Notes: a model not told the origin generated them from the letters alone. DNA of 64,000 nt from an uncultured Sulfurovum sp. (GCA_902727855.1 CACVAS010000058.1:171029-235028), one strand, 5' to 3'; shown: positions 34,837 to 43,718, numbered from the stretch's first letter. Numbers and translations are program-made.

Positions 34837-34868
34837 CCAAGATACATCAATGCAATAATAAAGGAAAA

Positions 34869-35270
34869 ATGATGCTTCATGATACTGTAGATAGAGCGAA
34901 TATAGAAGAGATGGTACATGAATTTTATACTATAATACTCAAGGATGAACTGGTAGGTCCTGTCTTTGTCAAAACATTAGGTCCTAACCTTCATGGCGGT
35001 AAATGGTATGAACATCTTAATACTTTATATAACTTCTGGATTCTTATGATGACAGGTAAAACAGGTTATGGTGGACACCCTTATCCACCACATGCATTTA
35101 TAGGACCTCTAACACCAGAAATGTTTGAAAGATGGTTAGTACTTTTCCATGAGGTTGTACATCGTCTATATGTCCCAGAAATTGCAGATAAGTTTTACAC
35201 TAAGGCCAACATGTTAGCCAATCAATTTATGGACAACCTTGGGCTATTTGATGAGGATGACGATGATTAA
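34869..35270 (+). CDS. Truncated (group III-like) haemoglobin
   Basis: A 133-residue 2-over-2 globin. Visible pattern: IEEMVHEFYTIILKDELVGP (helices A-B), WYEHLNTLYNFW, the proximal His in YPPHAFIGPL, and FERWLVLFHEVV. Group III truncated globins such as Campylobacter Ctb handle oxygen or nitric oxide. It follows the trigger factor gene by 32 nt and ends in an acidic run. A paralogue is encoded at 40.9 kb. Confidence 0.85.
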   Translation: MMLHDTVDRANIEEMVHEFYTIILKDELVGPVFVKTLGPNLHGGKWYEHLNTLYNFWILMMTGKTGYGGHPYPPHAFIGPLTPEMFERWLVLFHEVVHRLYVPEIADKFYTKANMLANQFMDNLGLFDEDDDD

Positions 35271-35294
35271 TCTCTCAATACCTCATCGAACCGC

Positions 35295-35747
35295 TTAATT
35301 ATTATTTGTTTTAGCCTGCACAATAGGGTTTTTCATCACTGCTGTTCTGACATCTTCATTTTCATCTATCATCAATGCATCCAATATTTCTGAAGGAATA
35401 TTTGGGTTTACCGCAACTGAAGCTCGAATATTTTCATCTTCATCTTTTCCCCATTGACGTAACATCTCAACAGGTGTATTTGGATTTCCTGCCACCCAAT
35501 ACAATAGATCACTGTCTTTACTTAATGAAATTAAAGTATCTACTGGGGTAGACAGGTGTTCAGCAACAAACTGTTTAACAAGTGGAATTTCATCTTCACT
35601 TAATAAGACCAATGTCTCTACAGATGTATTCATATGTGCAGCTACGTGAACACGTACAAATGGATTTTCATCTGTACTTAATTGATGGAGTATCTCACTT
35701 GATGTATTTTCATCTTTGGCTATTTCCAGTGCTTCTATGCTTGTCAT
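35295..35747 (-). CDS. Leucine-rich-repeat-variant (LRV) protein
   Basis: A 150-residue protein built of about five 24-residue LRV-type units, for example NPNTPVEMLRQWGKDEDENI and NPNIPSEILDALMIDENEDV, each with VR or IR then Ala/Val-rich starts. There is no N-terminal Cys cluster as in some LRV proteins, and no signal peptide. Probably a protein-interaction solenoid of unknown partner. Convergent with the globin gene. Confidence 0.75.
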   Translation of the reverse strand: MTSIEALEIAKDENTSSEILHQLSTDENPFVRVHVAAHMNTSVETLVLLSEDEIPLVKQFVAEHLSTPVDTLISLSKDSDLLYWVAGNPNTPVEMLRQWGKDEDENIRASVAVNPNIPSEILDALMIDENEDVRTAVMKNPIVQAKTNNN

Positions 35748-35910
35748 ACCTTACCTTTAATTACTTTTTTGCATTGTAGCTTTAATATCTTAATCCCAAA
35801 TTAGGCATTGAGATGATGTTAAATACCACAAAATCTCAATGTACCATTTGGGTGAAATTAAGTGAATGTACAATATGATGCAAACAAAAATGCCTAAAAG
35901 GAACTAGCAG

Positions 35911-36282
35911 ATGGATACACCAATACATATCAGCTTTAATGTCACAGCCAAACAAAAAGAGACCATACATTCAAGAATGACAGAAAATGGATTTAATGAT
36001 ATCTCTTCTTATTTAAAAGTTGTTGCACTCAAAACCCAAACATTTACTTTTACCTCTGCAGGTATGGAATCAGAAGAAGCATTAGAGACACTTCAATTTA
36101 AAATCACTCCCTCACAAAAAGAGAAACTAGATGAAAAAATGAAAGAGAGTGGCTGTGAAACACTCACCAGCTACTTACAGTATGTCGCTCTACATGCAGT
36201 GGTCACAGCAGTGGTTGAAGTACGTTCTACTGGTGGTTTTGAAGATATGCTAGCACGTATTGCCAATAGCAGAAAAAAATAG
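35911..36282 (+). CDS. Tandem ribbon-helix-helix-like protein
   Basis: A 123-residue protein with two copies of one unit: ISFNVTAKQKETIHSRMTEN...SSYLKVVALK and LQFKITPSQKEKLDEKMKES...TSYLQYVALH. The unit resembles the RHH fold of MobC/NikA-type DNA-binding proteins (beta strand, then two helices ending S-YL--VAL). A covalent tandem could bind DNA as a pseudo-dimer. Target unknown. Confidence 0.6.
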   Translation: MDTPIHISFNVTAKQKETIHSRMTENGFNDISSYLKVVALKTQTFTFTSAGMESEEALETLQFKITPSQKEKLDEKMKESGCETLTSYLQYVALHAVVTAVVEVRSTGGFEDMLARIANSRKK

Positions 36283-36364
36283 AGAACACATATTACATCA
36301 TTAAGGTATTAAAGCTACAATGAATACTATTGATAATATAGTCCAAAACATATAAGAGAAGTAC

Positions 36365-38989
36365 ATGACAGAAACAGAAAAACTAGTCAAAGCAAATATT
36401 GAAAGACATAAAAAACTTGATGAAGGGGCATTCGATGAAGAAGCCCTCAAAGAAGCCCAAGATAATATAGCCTTTGTCAAACAGTTTAAAGAAAAACTTT
36501 CCCAAGATCTCTTTGGGCAAGAACAAGCTGTTAATATAGTTGCAAATAGTATGAAAACCTCTATAAAAGATGAAAAAGGGCCTAAATCAACCTATCTCTT
36601 TTTAGGTTCTCCTGCAACAGGTAAAACGTATCTTGCAGAACTCATGGCAGAGCATATACCTAAATATAAGATTATGAAATTTGACATGACACAGTACCAT
36701 CAACAAAATGGTGGAGAACTCTATGGGTATCCTGCTGGGTGGAAAGGGTATGGAGTCGGTCAACTCACAGGGTTTGTACATAGGAACCCAAAATCTATCA
36801 TAGTACTAGACTCTTTTGAAAAATGTGATAATGTCATTCAGAACAACCTCTTCTCTATCTTTGAGGGTGGTAAGATGCGTGATGCCTGTGGTTGGGACAA
36901 GATTACAGATGAACCCTGTAATGAAGATGAAGACATTATCTATAATGATGAAAATGCAAATTATTTAGTAGACTTTACCGAGGCTATTTTTGTCATTACC
37001 ACCAGTGTAGGTAAAGAACTTTATCTTGACTATAGATTTAAAGACTTAGTTAAGAAAGATTATATTCAAGCAGAGTCTATGATTCTTGAAGCTATAAAAA
37101 GAGAGAAAAAGAGAGAAAATAGAAGTGGTGGGATTCAAGAAGCCATCGTACCAGAGTTAGTTTCTAGGTTTTCTAAAGCCAATATTGTCCTCTTTAACAA
37201 ACTAGAGTATGATGCTTTTGAAAAAATATCTAGAAGGGTTTTTCTACACTTTAAAGATGAGTTTTATGACCAGTACAAAATTGAATTTCTTGTTTCCAAT
37301 AATTTTGATAATTTTTTAAAAATACAGATGCTCAACTTTGCTCCAGAGCTTGATGCAAGGCGTCTTAAAGAAAAAGTAAGTACACTTTTTTTCAATAGAA
37401 TCACACAATATATTCAAGAGTCTGAACAGCCTATTATGCATTTTAAACAAATAAAGGTCTCCGTTTCAAAAGCCTGTGCATCATTTATCAAGGAGAGAGT
37501 TAACCCCCTCATAGAAAATGACACCTTAGTAAGAGAACTTTTTAGAAAAAATACCACCCTTGAAATCGATGATACCATTAGCCATAAAGGTGGTATCATT
37601 ACCTACAAAATAAACACATGTAAGTTTTCACAGGTAGTTAGAATTAAAGACTTTAGTGAAGATGGACTTGTCTTTGACATACCACATGTCTCTTTTGATG
37701 ACATTGCTGGTCATCATATGGCAAAGCAGCGTCTGGGTGAAGTGATTAACTTTTTTAAGGAACCAAAACTTTTAGAAAACTTTAAAATAGCCCCTCCCAA
37801 AGGTATGCTACTTTATGGTCCTCCCGGTACAGGTAAAACCATGCTAGCAAAAGCTTTTGCAAAAGAAGCAGAACTTCCCTTTATCTCTACTACTGGTCTT
37901 GAACTTTTACAACCTGAAAAAACTAAACTCATCTTCACTAGAGCAAAAGCCTATGCCCCAGCGATTATTTTTATTGATGAAATAGACACGATAGGTAAAC
38001 GTGATGGGGAGAATGGTAGAGAAGTGCCTATAAATAAACTCTTGTCTGAAATGGATGGTTTTACTGGTAGAAAAGGTGAAGATATCTTTGTGATTGCAGC
38101 AACCAACTATAAAGAAAACATCGACCCAGCTATTATTAGACCAGGAAGGGTCGAAATACATATAGAGGTAAATAACCTAGATAAAGATGCACGACAATAC
38201 TTCTTAGATAGAATTATTAATGATAAGCCTACAAGTGGTACATTTGATATGAAAAAGCTTTTAATGTATACCACAGGATTTACAGGTGCTCAACTTGAGA
38301 TGCTAGGCAAAGAGGCTTCATTTTATTGTTTACGCCATTGTCTACCTGCGATTACGCAAGATATTTTAATTACACAAATTAATGCCATTAAATATGGACA
38401 GAAACAGTCTTATCTCTCTCCTGAGCAGATGTTTAATGAAACAGCTATCTACGAGGCAGGACGTGCTGTTATTTCTAAGGTATTGATGCCTCATCTCTCT
38501 ATTGAGCATGTAAGCTTAACCCCTAGAGATAATAATGAGCATTTTGTAGCGCAAAACTATCATGATATTGAAGACAATATGACCGTTAAAGACTTTAAAA
38601 ATAAAATCTGTATCGCTCTAGCTGGACGAACAGCGCAAATAAAAGCTTTTGGAGATATAGAAGGTATGGATACTGGTGCATCCAATGACATACAGCAAGC
38701 CACACGTGATGCCTATGCTGCTATTGCACACTATGGCATGGATAAAGATGTTGGGTATATCAATATCAATGGGCTTGTAGATGCAAAAAATAGGTCTGTT
38801 ACAACCAAAGATACAGAACACTACCATGCTAAAATAGATACTGCACTTGAGAAATGGATGATTGAAGGTGAACAGTGTGCTATAGAGTTAGTCAATACAC
38901 ACTGGGGGTCAATAGATAGTCTATCTAAACTCTTATTAGAAAAAGAGATTATTTACGCAGAAGAGTTGAATAGTATATTGGCTACATAA
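36365..38989 (+). CDS. Double AAA protein with FtsH-type pseudoprotease domain
   Basis: An 874-residue soluble protein. AAA1 (about 50-260) is ClpB-like: Walker A GSPATGKT near 80, but Walker B reads VLDSFEK, so the catalytic Glu is Ser. AAA2 (about 455-650) is FtsH-like and looks intact: GPPGTGKT near 484, IIFIDEID, arginine-finger region RPGR. The FtsH pore motif FVG is not evident. The C-terminal M41-like domain has YEAGR near 695 instead of the zinc motif HEAGH, while the later GASNDIQQAT and HYGMDKDVG remain. No transmembrane helices. Probably a remodelling ATPase rather than a protease (inference). Confidence 0.8.
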   Translation: MTETEKLVKANIERHKKLDEGAFDEEALKEAQDNIAFVKQFKEKLSQDLFGQEQAVNIVANSMKTSIKDEKGPKSTYLFLGSPATGKTYLAELMAEHIPKYKIMKFDMTQYHQQNGGELYGYPAGWKGYGVGQLTGFVHRNPKSIIVLDSFEKCDNVIQNNLFSIFEGGKMRDACGWDKITDEPCNEDEDIIYNDENANYLVDFTEAIFVITTSVGKELYLDYRFKDLVKKDYIQAESMILEAIKREKKRENRSGGIQEAIVPELVSRFSKANIVLFNKLEYDAFEKISRRVFLHFKDEFYDQYKIEFLVSNNFDNFLKIQMLNFAPELDARRLKEKVSTLFFNRITQYIQESEQPIMHFKQIKVSVSKACASFIKERVNPLIENDTLVRELFRKNTTLEIDDTISHKGGIITYKINTCKFSQVVRIKDFSEDGLVFDIPHVSFDDIAGHHMAKQRLGEVINFFKEPKLLENFKIAPPKGMLLYGPPGTGKTMLAKAFAKEAELPFISTTGLELLQPEKTKLIFTRAKAYAPAIIFIDEIDTIGKRDGENGREVPINKLLSEMDGFTGRKGEDIFVIAATNYKENIDPAIIRPGRVEIHIEVNNLDKDARQYFLDRIINDKPTSGTFDMKKLLMYTTGFTGAQLEMLGKEASFYCLRHCLPAITQDILITQINAIKYGQKQSYLSPEQMFNETAIYEAGRAVISKVLMPHLSIEHVSLTPRDNNEHFVAQNYHDIEDNMTVKDFKNKICIALAGRTAQIKAFGDIEGMDTGASNDIQQATRDAYAAIAHYGMDKDVGYININGLVDAKNRSVTTKDTEHYHAKIDTALEKWMIEGEQCAIELVNTHWGSIDSLSKLLLEKEIIYAEELNSILAT

Positions 38990-39093
38990 TATAACTTACC
39001 CCTCTCTATAGTCTACCGACTTAAATAGTAAAGCTTCTCTTGAGCTATAAAAGTATAAAATAGTATTATTATAGTAATAAGGATGGTTAATAT

Positions 39094-39420
39094 ATGAAAA
39101 CTCGTATGGTATTAATCGACCAACTCGAAAGAGAGCTTAGTATAGCCAATGCTCAAATAGCAAAGTTAGAATTGACTACACATGTTGTATCTCCAGAAAA
39201 CACACTGAGTGATATTATCACATTTAAAAATGCAAGCCAAAATGAAATCAATCAAAGAGAACTGAAACGTATTTATATGAAAAAACGAAAAATGCTCTAT
39301 TTTAAAGAACGTTTGAAAAATAACTTTTCATTTTTATGTCATGGATGTGGAGAAGAGATTACTTTAGAGCGTCTTCTTGTCATGCCTAAGGCAGGACTTT
39401 GCAGTAAGTGTGCAAAGTAA
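39094..39420 (+). CDS. DksA/TraR-like zinc-finger protein
   Basis: A 108-residue protein with an N-terminal coiled coil and a C-terminal C4 finger: CHGCGEEITLERLLVMPKAG followed by CSKC, the DksA/TraR signature. It lacks the acidic tip sequence I would expect of classical DksA, so direct RNA polymerase action is uncertain. AAGGATGG precedes the ATG. Confidence 0.75.
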   Translation: MKTRMVLIDQLERELSIANAQIAKLELTTHVVSPENTLSDIITFKNASQNEINQRELKRIYMKKRKMLYFKERLKNNFSFLCHGCGEEITLERLLVMPKAGLCSKCAK

Positions 39421-39455
39421 GCCTCTAAACTCGTCTAGCGCCCAATTTTATTTAC

Positions 39456-39848
39456 TTAAGCTATGTGTGGTGCAGTTTGTGCATCCCATTTAGAAACATG
39501 TCCAGTGTACCACTTCTTAAAGTCTTTTTCTAAGAAGCCTTGTACCTCTTTTGGCCCTTTGAGTACTTCCCATCGTTTATGAAATTTTTCTAGTTTTTTT
39601 CTCATGAGGTCATGATCACTTTTATGCATTTGCATATCGGCATAACCACTCTGCTTCATCATCTCTTCTTCTGTTTGAAAGTGAGACTCAACTTCTGCCA
39701 AAAGCGTTTTAAAAAGTTCATCAATCTTTTCTATATCTTTAGATTTAACAGCTCCATAAAAATCATTGATAATCGCTAACTCATCCTCGTGTAGCATATT
39801 CATCATGGCATTGCCAACTTGCTGTATATCTTGTGCTTGTATTAACAT
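39456..39848 (-). CDS. Bacteriohemerythrin-like protein
   Basis: A 130-residue four-helix di-iron protein. The ligand set is complete: His in MLHEDE, HFQTE (HxxxE), MHKSDHD (HxxxH) and HVSKWD (HxxxxD). Members bind oxygen reversibly or sense it. Divergent from a second hemerythrin gene 100 nt away. Confidence 0.85.
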   Translation of the reverse strand: MLIQAQDIQQVGNAMMNMLHEDELAIINDFYGAVKSKDIEKIDELFKTLLAEVESHFQTEEEMMKQSGYADMQMHKSDHDLMRKKLEKFHKRWEVLKGPKEVQGFLEKDFKKWYTGHVSKWDAQTAPHIA

Positions 39849-39949
39849 TTTTTCTCCATCAAGTAAGGTTTTAAAAAAACATTATAGCTATAAAAGTTTA
39901 TAGTAGACTATCAAGGTATAATGGCATTAGAGATATAAGGAGTCACATT

Positions 39950-40363
39950 TTGATTACACAAGAACAAATGCCCATGCTTGCTATACCAAGCATGAACGAT
40001 ACACATCTAGAGGAGTCACTGCTTATCAATAAATTGAGTAGTGTTGTAGAAAAAAGTGATTTAGAAGCTATTTTTATAGTATTAAATGAACTACTAGTCC
40101 ATACGCGTCTACACTACCTTGATGAAGAAAAGTTAATGCAAGAGTCCCAGTATCCTGATTTTGAAGCACATAAAAAAGATCATGATAGACATCTACACGA
40201 AATTAAGTCTGTCATAGCCTATTTTGAAAAACATCAAGAGCCTAGAGCAGTATATGCTTACATAGAAGGTAATTTAACATCATGGGTACGACACCATACA
40301 GATACAAAAGATAGAACACTTGCACTATTTTTAAAAGAAGAGAAGGTGAGAGAAGAAGATTAA
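39950..40363 (+). CDS. Bacteriohemerythrin-like protein
   Basis: A 137-residue hemerythrin. The best start is TTG with AAGGAG upstream; the first ATG would remove six residues only. Ligands: NDTHLEE, HYLDE, HKKDH and HTDTKD. It differs considerably from the neighbouring copy, so the pair is an old duplication or independent acquisition. Convergent with the ClpS-like gene. Confidence 0.85.
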   Translation: MITQEQMPMLAIPSMNDTHLEESLLINKLSSVVEKSDLEAIFIVLNELLVHTRLHYLDEEKLMQESQYPDFEAHKKDHDRHLHEIKSVIAYFEKHQEPRAVYAYIEGNLTSWVRHHTDTKDRTLALFLKEEKVREED

Positions 40364-40388
40364 AGTATGATATGTCCAAGAAGTGTTA

Positions 40389-40691
40389 CTAAACTTCTTC
40401 TATGATGCATTGTAAAGAGAATCCTTCTTTCTCGGCTAATTCTTCTACTATCACAGCTTTACTTTGGGCTATCTCATACATGTAACCACCACAAAGTCCT
40501 TCTCCATTTGTCAGAATCTCATCTGTGATCATTTGAGCATTATCTGTGCTCATATGAAACACATCCGTAAGAACACGCATACAAAATTCCCAAGAAATAT
40601 ACTTATCATAAATGATAGATACAAAATATATCTTTGGTTCATTGATTTGCATAATCTTTATGTTCACACGAGGTTTTACTGTTACTGGCAT
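40389..40691 (-). CDS. ClpS-like protein with altered N-degron pocket
   Basis: A 100-residue protein following the ClpS pattern: IYFVSIIYDKYISWEFCMRV, then ILTNGEGLCGGYMYEIAQSK and a last strand SLQCIIEE. In ClpS the pocket is formed by NDD and a His in the vHxxG segment; here these read YDK and LTNG. It may keep the fold and ClpA docking but not bind N-degrons in the usual way. AGGTG upstream supports the start at 40691. No clpA is adjacent. Confidence 0.65.
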   Translation of the reverse strand: MPVTVKPRVNIKIMQINEPKIYFVSIIYDKYISWEFCMRVLTDVFHMSTDNAQMITDEILTNGEGLCGGYMYEIAQSKAVIVEELAEKEGFSLQCIIEEV

Positions 40692-40871
40692 ATTACACCT
40701 ACTATAAATCAAAAGTTTTTCTATTATATCACAAAAATCCCTATAATTTATTTTATGGAAAAAAGTGCTTTTGATTTTTTGAAATTTTGTTATAATTCCA
40801 TTTTAAAATAATTGTCTTTTGATTCAATTATAATAAAGCACTAAATTGCTTATTTAAGAAAAGGATACATC

Positions 40872-41252
40872 ATAACACTTCAAACCAATATTAATAGGGA
40901 AAACCTTAGAGATTTGATGACCCTATTTTATACAAAGGCATTACAAGATCCTGTACTTGCCCCCTACTTTGTACTTGAACTTGGAGATGATTTAGAAGAT
41001 CAAGAATGGGTCTACCACATAGAACTATTGGCAGACTTTTGGCTTGCTAAACTTTTAGGTGAAAAGACTTATGGTGGTAACTTTGTAGGTGCACACGTTA
41101 ATGTACCCTACATCAGTAGAGAAAGCTTTGTCCGATGGTTAGCACTTTTCTCTAGCACACTTGACGAAGTGTATACCTCCGATATTGCCAAAAAGTTTAA
41201 AGACCTAGGTGAAAATATGTCGGAACAATTTATGAATGAAATAAAGATATAA
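40872..41252 (+). CDS. Truncated (group III-like) haemoglobin with apparent non-canonical start
   Basis: A globin paralogous to the gene at 34.9 kb. Conserved blocks: FYTKALQDPVLAPYFVLELG, WVYHIELLADFW, GAHVNVPY (proximal His) and FVRWLALF. The first ATG/TTG (40914-40919) would remove helix A, yet the frame continues upstream and encodes TNINRENLRDL, matching TVDRANIEEM of the paralogue. AAAAGGA ends at 40865, six nt before an ATA at 40872, which I take as the likely start. ATC at 40869 is the alternative. Confidence 0.7.
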   Translation: MTLQTNINRENLRDLMTLFYTKALQDPVLAPYFVLELGDDLEDQEWVYHIELLADFWLAKLLGEKTYGGNFVGAHVNVPYISRESFVRWLALFSSTLDEVYTSDIAKKFKDLGENMSEQFMNEIKI

Positions 41253-41261
41253 AGGAACATC

Positions 41262-41642
41262 ATGCATATCAACAAAAAATGGAATATACTTTTTATAAAA
41301 GAAGAAAATTCAAAGTTTACACTAGATACAGAAACATTGGATAGATTATTTAATCAAGTCGACGTAGCCCAAGGGAAAGGCAGTGTGTTAAAATATTTTA
41401 ATGCTAACGTCTATGATATTATCATTAGTGATTTAAGTATAGAACCTAGAGGTGCTGGCTTTTTAAAACAACTCAAAGACCAAAAACCCGACCAAACCAT
41501 ATTTGCTATGGTTTCACCTAAAGATACGGACAAACTCTATGGTATTGCAGATTTGGGCATTAATGCATTTGAACTCACCCCAGCACAATTTACACAAGCA
41601 CTAGAAACTATCGCTGAATTTAACCCTTATGCGGGGCAGTAA
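41262..41642 (+). CDS. Receiver-like (REC) single-domain protein
   Basis: A 126-residue protein with the CheY-like order: ILFIKEE acidic pocket, IIISDLSIEP with the putative phospho-acceptor Asp, FAMVSPKD, and GINAFELTP. The conserved Lys before the last Pro is Thr, so phosphorylation-driven switching may be impaired. It starts 9 nt after the globin gene and is probably co-expressed, suggesting a haem/gas-linked signalling pair (inference). Confidence 0.65.
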   Translation: MHINKKWNILFIKEENSKFTLDTETLDRLFNQVDVAQGKGSVLKYFNANVYDIIISDLSIEPRGAGFLKQLKDQKPDQTIFAMVSPKDTDKLYGIADLGINAFELTPAQFTQALETIAEFNPYAGQ

Positions 41643-41711
41643 TGTTACATGCAATGACTACATGTCTGAATGAGAGCTAATCTAGCACAGGAATCGGTTG
41701 ATCGCCCATTA

Positions 41712-43718
41712 TTATCTTCCTCTAACTTGTTTAATGATACGCAACAACCTTTCTGCCCCATAGACACCATCATAAACTTTCAAAAGTTTTTCTGCTTCAT
41801 CTAAGTACTCTTTTGGTTGGTCTAATAAATCTACACCCATAATAAGCGTATTTGCACAATCTATACCATACGCAGAAGGGTTTGTTTTGGCTAAGTCTCG
41901 TCTTAGTGCTAACGCTTCTAGGTATGCTTTTTCTGCTTCTTCTAGTTGGTTTCTATCCCTATATAAAATAGCCAAATTATTGAGTGTCGTTGCAACATCA
42001 GGGTTATACGCAGAAGGGTTTGTTTTGGCTAAGTCTCGTCTTAGTGCTAACGCTTCTAGGTATGCTTTTTCTGCTTCTTCTAGTTGGTTTCTATCCCTAT
42101 ATAAAATAGCCAAATTATTGAGTGTCGTTGCAACATCAGGGTTATACGCAGAAGGGTTTGTTTTGGCTAAGTCTCGTCTTAGTGCTAACGCTTCTAGGTA
42201 TGCTTTTTCTGCTTCTTCTAGTTGGTTTCTATCACTATATAAAACAGCCAAATTATTGAGTGTCGTTGCAACATCAGGGTTATACGCAGAAGGGTTTGTT
42301 TTGGCTAAGTCTCTGTAGAGTGCTAACGCTTCTAGGTATGCTTTTTCTGCTTCTTCTAGTTGGTTTCTAGCCCTATATAAAACAGCCAAATTATTGAGTG
42401 TCATTGCAACATCAGGGTTATACGCAGAAGGGTTTGTTTTGGCTAAGTCTCTGTAGAGTGCTAACGCTTCTAGGTATGCTTTTTCTGCTTCTTCTAGTTG
42501 GTTTCTATTACTATATAAAACAGCCAAATTATTGAGTGTCATTGCAACATCAGGGTTGTACGCAGAAGGGTTTGTTTTGGCTAAGGCTCTGTAGAGTGCT
42601 AACGCTTCCAGGTATGCTTTTTCTGCTTCTTCTAGTTGGTTTCTAGCCCTATATAAAACAGCCAAATTATTGAGTGTCGTTGCAACATCAGGGTTATACG
42701 CAGAAGGGTTTGTTTTGGCTAAGGCTCTGTAGAGTGCTAGCGCTTCTAGGTATGCTTTTTCTGCTTCTTCTAGTTGGTTTTGTTTTGCATGGCTATTGGC
42801 TACACTTCCCAAATAGATAAGTTTTTCATTTTCACTAAAATCAACCTCTAACTTCATGATATTTAATTGTCTTAATGCTTCTTTAACGTTGTTTTGTTTA
42901 CTTAGGTAGTTTACGAAATCCAAAGAGTTTGAAAAAGTACGATTGAACTTTATAGATTTTTTGTAAGTTTCCTCTGCCTTCATATATTCATTGCGGAGAT
43001 TATATAAATCTGCTTGAATCAAAAGTGCTTTTGCATTTTCTTCATTACGTACTTCATCTCTCGTAAAATCTATACTCTCCAAATAATTTAATGCTTCGTT
43101 TATACCCTTACTACTTAAGATCTCTTCTATATTTTCAACTATCTCAACTTCAGAACTATACTCATTGAGTCGCGCTTGTAACTCTTTGGCTTTTTTCTTC
43201 CAATCTTCTATATCGGCTACCAGTTTTTCCATTTTGTAAGAGAGATTGATACGTTCATTTTCTGAAAAGCTATTTTTTAACTTTATGCTTAAACTATCTA
43301 TTTCACTATTTTTTCTCTCTAATTCTCTTACAAAATAATCATTCTGTAACGTGTTATCTCTAACTTCTTTCAAAACACTGTCATAAGACTTCAAGTCACT
43401 CTCTTTCCCAAAAGCATAAGTGACTACAATTAATACAAAGACACCTAACCCTACTAAGCCCCAATCTACAGGTTCTGCAAACTCTATAGCTATGGATGAA
43501 ACTATCTTCCACCATGTTACATATTCTGTTTGCTTATCGGCATAAGACGCTAATGCTTCTGCCCATTGCCAAGACCGAGACTGAGAAAAAATAAATGCAA
43601 TCACAGATGAAGCAATCACCCAATACCCCTTAGAGGGTTTAAGTTTTTTCCAAATTGTAATAATATTATCAATAAGTTTATGTTCAGTAGCTTTAGTGAT
43701 TTTATCTAAAAACTTCAT
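41712..43718 (-). CDS. Membrane-anchored TPR protein with near-identical repeats
   Basis: A 668-residue protein. Two N-terminal transmembrane helices (WVIASSVIAFIFS; WGLVGLGVFVLIVVTYAF), then a coiled coil (about 110-190), then degenerate TPRs, then seven almost identical 42-residue kinesin-light-chain-type TPRs with the core NQLEEAEKAYLEALAL and AKTNPSAYNPDVA. The repeats presumably form a protein-binding superhelix. Function unknown. AAGGG precedes the ATG. Confidence 0.8.
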   Translation of the reverse strand: MKFLDKITKATEHKLIDNIITIWKKLKPSKGYWVIASSVIAFIFSQSRSWQWAEALASYADKQTEYVTWWKIVSSIAIEFAEPVDWGLVGLGVFVLIVVTYAFGKESDLKSYDSVLKEVRDNTLQNDYFVRELERKNSEIDSLSIKLKNSFSENERINLSYKMEKLVADIEDWKKKAKELQARLNEYSSEVEIVENIEEILSSKGINEALNYLESIDFTRDEVRNEENAKALLIQADLYNLRNEYMKAEETYKKSIKFNRTFSNSLDFVNYLSKQNNVKEALRQLNIMKLEVDFSENEKLIYLGSVANSHAKQNQLEEAEKAYLEALALYRALAKTNPSAYNPDVATTLNNLAVLYRARNQLEEAEKAYLEALALYRALAKTNPSAYNPDVAMTLNNLAVLYSNRNQLEEAEKAYLEALALYRDLAKTNPSAYNPDVAMTLNNLAVLYRARNQLEEAEKAYLEALALYRDLAKTNPSAYNPDVATTLNNLAVLYSDRNQLEEAEKAYLEALALRRDLAKTNPSAYNPDVATTLNNLAILYRDRNQLEEAEKAYLEALALRRDLAKTNPSAYNPDVATTLNNLAILYRDRNQLEEAEKAYLEALALRRDLAKTNPSAYGIDCANTLIMGVDLLDQPKEYLDEAEKLLKVYDGVYGAERLLRIIKQVRGR
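41880..42780. repeat. Seven 126-nt tandem repeats inside TPR gene
   Basis: The repeat period is 126 nt (42 codons). Adjacent units, for example those covering 41880-42130, are identical over more than a full period, showing recent expansion or gene conversion at the DNA level rather than only protein conservation. Confidence 0.9.

Noticed and set aside
40464..40811. 115-codon plus-strand frame overlapping the ClpS-like gene
   Set aside because: It is antisense to a recognisable protein, with no ribosome binding site.
41880..42780. Regular direct repeats that might suggest a CRISPR array
   Set aside because: The 126-nt units have no unique spacers and are in frame within a TPR gene.
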